DNA from: Acidobacteriota bacterium
Lineage (GTDB): Bacteria; Acidobacteriota; Terriglobia; Terriglobales; Acidobacteriaceae
Assembly: GCA_021809235.1 (NCBI GenBank)
Contig: JAKBAG010000047.1
Span: forward strand, 1-15,410
Direction of reading: 5' to 3'
DNA length: 15,410 bases
Position 1 is the stretch's first letter, and each line of letters opens with the position of its first letter. The notes beneath the pieces were generated by a model. The model was not told where the DNA came from. It did not search any database and saw nothing but the letters and a program-made list of their open reading frames with translations. The position numbers and the translations under genes are program-made. Of this stretch, positions 7,663 through 14,318 are shown piece by piece.

Positions 7663-9222
7663 TCACGGCTGTCCCGCGCTGCGGCCCATCCACTTGTCCG
7701 CCCAGGCGAGGAAGTACATCATGTTCGGCGCATCCGTATGGCCGCCATCGTGCTGCCGCCACGCCAGTTGCCCGTCCAGAATCCCTTTGTTGATGGGCGG
7801 CATCGGCCCCGTATACGGCTGCCCATCCATCGTCAGTCCCTTCGCGCCCAGCAGCAGGAACACGCGGTTGGCATCCACCGTCGCCATATAGCTGCCCTCG
7901 TGATCCAGCCACTTCGCGTCGCCCTTTGCCGGACTGCCATAGCTGATGAACGTCAGCCGCGGCGCGCACAGCGCGATCAGCTCGTTCGAATCCACCGGAA
8001 TATCTCCCGGATTCCTGCTTCCGAACTTCGCCTTCGACGCGCCGTACTTCATGAAGTTGCCCGCCATCCAGTAGTATTCGCCGCCCGTCAGACTCTCCAC
8101 CGCCTCGCCAAAGTTCCGCCGCAGCAGCGTCGCGCCGCCCTTGCCCGACGAGCCCACCAGCACCATCGCAAACCGCTGGTCATAGGCCATCGTCACCAGC
8201 GCCGCCTTCCCGTAGCGCGACACTCCCTCGATACCCACGTGCTTCGAGTCCACCGCCGGGTCCGTCTTCAGATAATCCAATCCCTGGCCTGCGCCCCAAG
8301 CCCAGGCCCGCAGCGCGCCCCACTGCTCCGGCGTACGCGGCTCGCCCTTGTTCGTCAGCCCGATAATCCCGCGCCGCATTCCCGCTCCGTTGTCCTCCTG
8401 AATGCTGTTCGGGTCGATCAGGGCAAAGCCCCAGCCATCGTTGATCAACTGCCAGGTATTCGGTAGTCCGCCATCGGCATTCATCTGCGGAAACCGGAAC
8501 GGCGTCGCATGAAACGGCTCCCACGCCGGGTGATCGGCAAACACCTGCTCCAGCGACGGATCCTGCGCCGTCATCTGCTTCTTCCATGCCGCATTGATCC
8601 GCGCAAACTCCTCCGCCGACGGCTCATGCGGGCTGGGAAATCCCGCCGGGCCAAACATCATCAGCACCGGCACCGGACCCTTCGCATCCGCCGGCGTCAC
8701 CAGCGTCATGTGAATCTTCACCGTTATCGCCGGGTCAGCAGAGTTATCCGCCTCGCCGATCAGGTCCGTGGCAATCACCGGACGAAACCCGATCCGCTCG
8801 TGATCGACCGCCGTCACCGTCCAGTGAACCTGCGGGACATGCGTTGGTACTTCGCCATACACATACCGGGAGAACGCTCGCACCAGTTCCGGCCTGCGCT
8901 CGTGCCACCACTCGGCGGCAGTCGTCACCTTCTGCCCATTGTCCATCGTCAACGGGTCGGGTATCTTCGGATACGGATTCGCCTTCGATTCGTCGTAATT
9001 GGCGTGGTTCGGTGCATGCTCGTCGCCGCTTGGCCCCGGTCGCAACGCCTCAATGCCCAGCTGCTGCATCATGTTCGCGTGGTCCTGTTCAGCTGTCCAG
9101 CCCGCGCTGCCAGAGCTGGCGCCCGGCTGCTGCGTCCATCCGTATCCCATCCCCGCTGCTGCCACAGCCACTACGGCCGTCCATCGCAGCCATCCTCCAC
9201 CTGCCAATACCTTCCTTGCCAC
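7663..9222 (-). CDS. CE15 glucuronoyl esterase-like exported alpha/beta-hydrolase
   Basis: CE15 enzymes cut the ester between 4-O-methyl-glucuronic acid on xylan and lignin alcohols. The key evidence is IEGVSRYGKAAL, the bacterial form of the CE15 signature G-C/V-S-R-x-G-K. It has nucleophile S335, and K339 sits where fungal enzymes contact the substrate. H495 (or H491) in QHDGGHTD near the C-terminus is the likely catalytic His. Residues 13-30 form a hydrophobic export signal or membrane anchor. At 519 residues it is longer than fungal catalytic domains. Counting from S335, the position of the canonical Glu (+23) is S358 within VGSSGKGG; D435 or D440 in GDAKWLDHEG could replace it. The start is a GTG at 9222 with GAGG 6 nt upstream. 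It is first in a minus-strand row with rpe. Family call firm; substrate inferred. Confidence 0.87.
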   Translation of the reverse strand: MARKVLAGGGWLRWTAVVAVAAAGMGYGWTQQPGASSGSAGWTAEQDHANMMQQLGIEALRPGPSGDEHAPNHANYDESKANPYPKIPDPLTMDNGQKVTTAAEWWHERRPELVRAFSRYVYGEVPTHVPQVHWTVTAVDHERIGFRPVIATDLIGEADNSADPAITVKIHMTLVTPADAKGPVPVLMMFGPAGFPSPHEPSAEEFARINAAWKKQMTAQDPSLEQVFADHPAWEPFHATPFRFPQMNADGGLPNTWQLINDGWGFALIDPNSIQEDNGAGMRRGIIGLTNKGEPRTPEQWGALRAWAWGAGQGLDYLKTDPAVDSKHVGIEGVSRYGKAALVTMAYDQRFAMVLVGSSGKGGATLLRRNFGEAVESLTGGEYYWMAGNFMKYGASKAKFGSRNPGDIPVDSNELIALCAPRLTFISYGSPAKGDAKWLDHEGSYMATVDANRVFLLLGAKGLTMDGQPYTGPMPPINKGILDGQLAWRQHDGGHTDAPNMMYFLAWADKWMGRSAGQP

Positions 9223-9307
9223 CTGTCACCTCGCATCTGCTATCGTGTTCCAGAAAAACTTCCCGACCGGGAAAACCGAATTACTTCAGCGCCCCGGATG
9301 GTACACC
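9223..9307. promoter_or_regulatory. Divergent promoter region with a centred inverted repeat (9260-9273)
   Basis: The 85-bp gap separates the start codons of the CE15-like gene (minus) and the SGNH hydrolase gene (plus). An exact 6-2-6 inverted repeat, TTCCCG-AC-CGGGAA, occupies 9260-9273. It is 37 nt from the CE15 start and 34 nt from the SGNH start, so almost exactly in the middle. This is where a dimeric regulator could control both promoters. The repeat is read directly from the sequence; the operator role is inference. No strong -10/-35 pair was found in either direction. Confidence 0.45.
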
Positions 9308-10630
9308 ATGACGAATTCCCCTGGAAAATGGTTTCGCTCGCGTTTCCTTTCTGCTCTCAGCCGCGCAGCCGGTCCTGGTCTTGCCAGCGTCCTTACCGGC
9401 GCACTTGCCCTCGCACCCGTGACCACACACGCGCAGGCCGCGCAGGCCACTGCTCCGTTGCACTGGGTCGCAAGCTGGGGTGCGGCCCAGCAGATTCCCG
9501 AACCTCAAAACGCGCTCTCGTCTGACGACCTCGACCACGCAGTCCTCCGCCAGCTTGTACATCTCTCCCTGGGGGGCAGCCAGTTGCGCCTCCGCCTGTC
9601 CAACGCCTTCGGCACCACCCCGCTCCGCATCGACTCCGTGCACGTCGCTCGCGCCCTCTCACCGTCCACCTCCGCCATCGATACGGCCACAGACCACGCC
9701 GTCCGCTTCTCCGGCAGCGAGTCCGTCACCATTCCCGCCGGTGCCGAGTACATCTCCGATCCCGTCTCCCTGCCCGTTGCTCCGCTCAGCACCCTCACCG
9801 TCACGCTTTCCATTCCCGCCGCTCCAGCCCGGCAGACCGGCCATCCCGGCTCCCGCGCCACCTCCTACATCGCCCATCTGGTCTCCGCAGCAGCGCCGGA
9901 ACTGCCCGCCGCCCACACCGTCGAGCACTGGTACTTTCTCTCCGGCGTCGATGTCGCCGCTCCCGCCCAGGCCGCCGCCATTGTCGCCTTCGGCGACTCC
10001 ATCACCGACGGCCACGCCTGCACCACCAACGGCAATGACCGCTGGACCGACGATCTGGCTGCACGTCTGCAGGCCAACCCCGCCACGCGCTCGCTCAGCG
10101 TCATCAACACCGGCATCGGAGGTAACCACCTGCTCACCGACGGCCTGGGACCGAATGCGCTGGCCCGATTCGACCGCGACATCCTCGCCCGGCCCGGCGT
10201 CCGCACAGTTCTCGTCCTGGAAGCCATCAACGACCTGGGCGCTCTGAGCCGCATGCCAGACGTCACCGCCGCCCAGCATGCCGATCTGGTTGCCCGTCTC
10301 ATAGCCGCCTACCAGCAGATTCTGGATCGCGCCCACGCCGCCGGACTCACCGTCCTGGGCGGGACGCTCACCCCCTGGCTTGGCTCCGACTACTACCACC
10401 CTGACGCTGCCAGCGAAGCCGACCGCAAGGCTCTCAACGCCTGGATTCGCACTCCGGGCCACTTCGACGCCGTTGTTGACTTTGACCGGGCCGTTCGCGA
10501 TCCAGCCAACCCCGGCCACATGGTGCCCGCCTTTGACTCCGGCGACCACCTCCACCCTTCGCCAGCCGGTTACAAGGCCATGGCAGACTCGATCCCGCTT
10601 CTTCTGCTCGCGCCTGCCACCGCGCCTTAA
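9308..10630 (+). CDS. Exported SGNH/GDSL hydrolase, XynE-like
   Basis: This is a 440-residue esterase, probably a deacylase acting on a polysaccharide or glycoside outside the cytoplasm. A signal peptide ends near T-H-A42. Residues about 50-215 form a beta-rich N-terminal region (WVASWGAAQQ onward, ending in VEHWYFLSGVDV), as in the XynE-like branch of SGNH hydrolases. The catalytic domain starts with AFGDSITDG (nucleophile S231), followed by NTGIGGN (268-273, oxyanion Gly), EAIND (305-309, oxyanion Asn N308) and DHLH (D413, H416). Block III has Ala where the family usually shows Gly before x-N-D. I use the ATG at 9308, preceded by the signal-like N-terminus and a GGATGG stretch. The same frame is open back to 8999 but would run through the CE15 gene on the other strand. 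The arylsulfotransferase gene follows 203 nt downstream. Confidence 0.88.
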   Translation: MTNSPGKWFRSRFLSALSRAAGPGLASVLTGALALAPVTTHAQAAQATAPLHWVASWGAAQQIPEPQNALSSDDLDHAVLRQLVHLSLGGSQLRLRLSNAFGTTPLRIDSVHVARALSPSTSAIDTATDHAVRFSGSESVTIPAGAEYISDPVSLPVAPLSTLTVTLSIPAAPARQTGHPGSRATSYIAHLVSAAAPELPAAHTVEHWYFLSGVDVAAPAQAAAIVAFGDSITDGHACTTNGNDRWTDDLAARLQANPATRSLSVINTGIGGNHLLTDGLGPNALARFDRDILARPGVRTVLVLEAINDLGALSRMPDVTAAQHADLVARLIAAYQQILDRAHAAGLTVLGGTLTPWLGSDYYHPDAASEADRKALNAWIRTPGHFDAVVDFDRAVRDPANPGHMVPAFDSGDHLHPSPAGYKAMADSIPLLLLAPATAP

Positions 10631-10833
10631 GCCCAGAGCTGAAGTCCGCGCACCATACCCACTTCAAACCAGCTCAACCACCAACTCAGCCTTTGCATCA
10701 GACCAAAACATCGCCGTCCTCAACGGTATGATGGCAAACTCTCCGCCAGGGAAATTTCTCTGCGGGACAACTCCGCACCCTGCTCCCGTGTCTTATCTAT
10801 GCATCGTCATCCCGCAGCAGAGGCACCGCAACC

Positions 10834-12783
10834 ATGGCTCACTCGTTCGACAGCGCTTTCCTGCCCGGCCAGGCTCTGCGCCGCACAGCCCACCCCAGCC
10901 ATTGGCTTGCCACTCTGCTGGTTCTCCTGATTCCCGCCCTGCTCGCTGGCTGCGGCAGCTCCAGTTCTCGCAGCACTCTGCCCACCAATCCCCCCAGCAG
11001 CACTCCGCCCACGGCCGTCCAGAAGGGCTCCGTCACCATGACCCCGCAGTACATCGCCCTGGCTCCCGGCCAGAGCTACCAGTTCCAGGCCAGCACCACA
11101 TCCTCCGGCAGCAGCTTCGACTGGTACGTCAACGGCATCCAAGGCGGCAATGCGACCGACGGCACCGTCTCGCCCACTGGCGTTTACACCGCGCCCACCT
11201 CACTCTCCGTCAGCGGCAACGTCACCGTCACCGCTGCTCTGGCCGGCTCCGGCGCCCAGAACTACGCCACCTCCGCCGTTGCCCTGCTGCAACCGGCCGC
11301 CGTCAACTGCCCCAACGTCGTCGGCAACCCGCAGGTCGCCCAATATGCCATGTATCTGCCTGCCCCCGGCACGCTTACCGTACATTTCGGCCAGTCCACC
11401 AACTATGACAAGGCCACCTGGGCCGTGCCTGCGCCCACCTCCAACGGCGGCAACACCAGCGTCTATGTCGCCGGCATGCTTGCCAGCTCCACCTACCACA
11501 TGCAGGCCCAGATTCAATTCCAGAACGGCGCCACCTTCACCGACGTGGACCACACCTGCACCACCGGCGCACTTCCTTCGCCGATGGCCACCGTCCAGCT
11601 CCAGCCCATCAACGGAACACCCGCGCCCGGCATCCAGCTCTGGAACACCATCCTCCCCTACGACATGACTGACGCCTTCGCCACCGACATCAACGGCAAC
11701 GTCATCTGGACCTACACCTTCAAAAACGGCTCCGGCATCGACCTCATCCAGGGCATCCATCCGCTGCCCAACGGCGACTTTCTCACCCTCGTCTCCTATC
11801 TTTCCTCGGTTACCTCCAACATCCCCAACGGCACCATCGACGAGGTCCGCGAGATCGATCTGGCCGGCAATACCGTGAAAAGCCTCACCATGACCGAGCT
11901 GAACCAGAAGCTTGCGGTCTCCAACCTCCGCGACGCCAGCGGCAATCTTTACCAGCTCGGCAGCTTCCACCACGACGTCCTCGCCCTGCCCAATGGCCAC
12001 TGGGTCCTGCTCGCCTCAGAGATCAAAAACTTTCCCTCCCTCAGCGGCTACACCAGTCCCGTCAACGTCATCGGCGACGCCATCGTGGACGTGGACCAGA
12101 ACCTCAACCCCGACTGGGTCTGGAATACCTTCGACCACCTCGACATCAACCGTCGGCCAATGAACTTCCCCGACTGGACCCACTCCAACGCCATGCTCTA
12201 CTCGGCCGACGACCACAACCTGCTGCTTTCCATCCGCCACCAGAACTGGATCATCAAGATCAACTTCCTCGACGGCTCCGGCTCCGGTGACATCCTCTGG
12301 CACCTCGGCGAAGGCGGCGACTTCAAGCTGGAAAACGGCGTTGATCCCACTGACTGGTTCTATGGACAGCACGGCATGAACTTCTTCACGCCCAACACCA
12401 CCGGCGACTTTGAAATCGGACTCATGGACAACGGCATCGACCGCCAGTTTCCCACCGGCTCGGTCTTCTGCACACCCAACAAGCCTGCCAGCGCACAGTG
12501 CTACTCCACGCTCTCCGTGCTCGAGATTAACGAGTCCAATATGACCGCAACCCTGCGCACGCACTACAACCCCGGTCCCACCTTCTACAGCTACTTCGGC
12601 GGCGGTGCCCAGTTGCTCAGTAACGGCGACATGCAGGTCGACTTCTGCGCCAAGGTAGGCGGAGCCACCATCGAAGAGCTGGACCCGACGGCCAGCAATG
12701 TCCTCTGGAACGCCACCACACCCAACGCAGCTCAATACCGCGTTCTGCGCGAGCCGAGCCTTTACCCAGGCGTCCAGTGGTAG
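10834..12783 (+). CDS. Arylsulfotransferase (ASST)-family lipoprotein with N-terminal Ig-like domain
   Basis: ASST enzymes move sulfate between phenolic esters and phenols without PAPS, in the periplasm or at the surface. The 649-residue protein begins with a lipoprotein signal (LLAGC, lipidated C40). A Ser/Thr/Pro linker follows, then an Ig-like domain (about 65-150) with WYVNGIQGGNATDGTVSPTG. A beta domain (about 160-245) leads to a beta-propeller from about 265. Four residues match the active site described for E. coli AssT (H252, H356, R374, H436): H379 or H380 in FHHDVLALPNG, H450 in DWTHSNAM, R468 in SIRHQN and H513 in QHGMNFF. The H450-R468 spacing of 18 equals H356-R374. C546 and C556 could form a disulfide, but they lie after the last His, unlike the E. 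coli pair. AGAGG lies 10 nt before the ATG. No dsbL/dsbI partner is adjacent. The acceptor is unknown. Confidence 0.87.
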   Translation: MAHSFDSAFLPGQALRRTAHPSHWLATLLVLLIPALLAGCGSSSSRSTLPTNPPSSTPPTAVQKGSVTMTPQYIALAPGQSYQFQASTTSSGSSFDWYVNGIQGGNATDGTVSPTGVYTAPTSLSVSGNVTVTAALAGSGAQNYATSAVALLQPAAVNCPNVVGNPQVAQYAMYLPAPGTLTVHFGQSTNYDKATWAVPAPTSNGGNTSVYVAGMLASSTYHMQAQIQFQNGATFTDVDHTCTTGALPSPMATVQLQPINGTPAPGIQLWNTILPYDMTDAFATDINGNVIWTYTFKNGSGIDLIQGIHPLPNGDFLTLVSYLSSVTSNIPNGTIDEVREIDLAGNTVKSLTMTELNQKLAVSNLRDASGNLYQLGSFHHDVLALPNGHWVLLASEIKNFPSLSGYTSPVNVIGDAIVDVDQNLNPDWVWNTFDHLDINRRPMNFPDWTHSNAMLYSADDHNLLLSIRHQNWIIKINFLDGSGSGDILWHLGEGGDFKLENGVDPTDWFYGQHGMNFFTPNTTGDFEIGLMDNGIDRQFPTGSVFCTPNKPASAQCYSTLSVLEINESNMTATLRTHYNPGPTFYSYFGGGAQLLSNGDMQVDFCAKVGGATIEELDPTASNVLWNATTPNAAQYRVLREPSLYPGVQW

Positions 12784-12793
12784 ACCCACAGCG

Positions 12794-12817
12794 GCTGACT
12801 GCGGCACTGCAGTCGGC
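12794..12817. terminator. Possible hairpin between convergent ASST and pncB genes
   Basis: A 9-bp stem (one G-T pair) with a 6-nt loop lies 10 nt after the ASST stop codon: GCTGACTGC, GGCACT, GCAGTCGGC. No T-run follows on either strand, so it is at best a weak or factor-assisted terminator. It is the only inverted repeat I found in the 91-bp convergent gap. Confidence 0.35.
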
Positions 12818-12874
12818 ATCCATGCCAATCTCGGGGAAATCTACAGCCTGCGACAGCGGCCAATGGGCAGCGAC

Positions 12875-14272
12875 TCACACCAGCGTCGGCAGATTGCTCA
12901 TGCCTTCGGTGCCAAAGACCCGCCGATAGCGGATCAGGTCTGCTATCGTGCCCGAGGCCTTTGCCGCATTGTCTGACAGCTTCACCGTCGGCCGCCCATT
13001 TGCTTCGGCCAGCTTGCACACCAGGCTGATCGGGTCCAGCGCAGACTCCTGCCCCGCTTCGCCGCGCGGGTCGCAATCCCGAAAATCATTCGTCAGCAGC
13101 GTACCCCACCCGGCGCTGAAGCGGATCCGCCGCTCTGGCCGCCACTTCTTCGGGTCCAGAAAATCCTCCGCCCGCTGGAACTCCCATGCCGTATGCGGCG
13201 CCTGAATCCTCCCGGCAAACTGCGCATGCAGCGCAAGGATCGTGTCCACATCCAGACCGTCGGAGGCAATCATGCGCTTGCTGCGCGGGTCGCGACCTCG
13301 CCGTTCCAGCCACGCAATGTACTCCTCACCGGCCACAAACGGATCCTTGCTGTCGATGCGCTGCCCGGTCCAATCCGCCACCCAGTCCGGCGCTCCACGC
13401 AGAAACTGCGTCGTCCCATACGTATCCGGCAGCATCACCAGCAGCTCGCCGTCATAGGTCTTCTGCCACAGTTCCAGCAGCGCATACTGGGAGGCGCGCA
13501 GCCCGGCATCGTCGTCGGCCAGCGCAGCCAGCGCCATCGGCAGCTCGTGCGCATTGGTTCCGATTGCTTCCAGATCGTGCTTATACGCCAGGTAGGTGTT
13601 CGAAGTGCCAGTAAAGGCCTCGCCCAACCCATCCCGCATTGCCTTCACCACATACTCCTGCCACAGAAAGCTGTGCCGACGCCGCGTCCCAAAGTCGGCC
13701 ACGCGCAGCCCCGGAACCCCGCGCAGCCGCTCCACCTTGCCCCACAGCCGCGCCTTGGCCCGCGCATACAGGATGTCCAGTTCAAACTCGCTTAACTTGG
13801 CCAGCGCCGTCCGTGTCTTCAGCTCGCTCAGGATCGACAGCGCATAGACCTCCCACAGCGTCACCTGCGCCCACGGCCCGGCAAACTCCAGCTGCATCTG
13901 TCCGTCGGCAATCCGTAACGCATACTCCGGCAGCGCAAACTCCCGATCCAGCCACTCCAGAAACTGCGGCTCAAAGATTCCCCGCGTCCCATAAAACGTG
14001 TTGCCCGCCAGCCAGATCATCTCCGATTTGCGAAATCGCAGCTCGCGCACATAGTCCAGCTGCATGCGCAGATCCTCCTCGGCGATCTGCTCGGCCAGCC
14101 GCACCCAGCTGGTGCGGTTCGTGATCGTGAACCGCACCTCCACCTGTGCAAAATGCTTCCAGATAAACTGCAGCATCAGCAGTTTGTAGAAATCCGTATC
14201 CAGCAGCGAACGTACAATCGGGTCCACGCGCCAATTATGGTTATGCGCGCGCTCGGCAAGGTTCACAATCAT
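12875..14272 (-). CDS. pncB: Nicotinate phosphoribosyltransferase
   Basis: PncB joins nicotinate to PRPP, with ATP, giving nicotinate mononucleotide in the Preiss-Handler NAD salvage route. The sequence shows LLDTDFYKLLMLQFIW near the N-terminus, DFGTRRRHSFLWQ in the middle and FTGTSNTYLAYK. GTNAHELPMA carries the His that becomes phosphorylated in this family (H242 here, H219 in E. coli). FSAGWGTLLTNDF and LVCKLAEANGRPTVKLSDN form the phosphate-binding C-terminal part. At 465 residues it is longer than E. coli PncB (400) but within the family range. The ATG at 14272 has GAGG (14284-14281) 8 nt upstream. The gene follows GH5 on the same strand after a 46-nt gap, so read-through transcription is possible although the functions are unrelated. 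It converges with the ASST gene. Confidence 0.96.
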   Translation of the reverse strand: MIVNLAERAHNHNWRVDPIVRSLLDTDFYKLLMLQFIWKHFAQVEVRFTITNRTSWVRLAEQIAEEDLRMQLDYVRELRFRKSEMIWLAGNTFYGTRGIFEPQFLEWLDREFALPEYALRIADGQMQLEFAGPWAQVTLWEVYALSILSELKTRTALAKLSEFELDILYARAKARLWGKVERLRGVPGLRVADFGTRRRHSFLWQEYVVKAMRDGLGEAFTGTSNTYLAYKHDLEAIGTNAHELPMALAALADDDAGLRASQYALLELWQKTYDGELLVMLPDTYGTTQFLRGAPDWVADWTGQRIDSKDPFVAGEEYIAWLERRGRDPRSKRMIASDGLDVDTILALHAQFAGRIQAPHTAWEFQRAEDFLDPKKWRPERRIRFSAGWGTLLTNDFRDCDPRGEAGQESALDPISLVCKLAEANGRPTVKLSDNAAKASGTIADLIRYRRVFGTEGMSNLPTLV

Positions 14273-14318
14273 CCCGGCAGCCTCATGCCTTCAGTCTATC
14301 GGCAAAGCGGTGTCCGAT

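Noticed and set aside
8999..9307. Upstream extension of the SGNH hydrolase frame
   Set aside because: It would run through the 5' end of the CE15 gene and place a normal signal peptide in the middle of the protein. The ATG at 9308 gives a proper signal sequence.
10693..10732. TTGCAT and TATGAT upstream of the ASST gene as a promoter
   Set aside because: The two boxes are 28 bp apart, too far for a normal sigma-70-type promoter, and no better -35 box stands 16-18 bp upstream of TATGAT.
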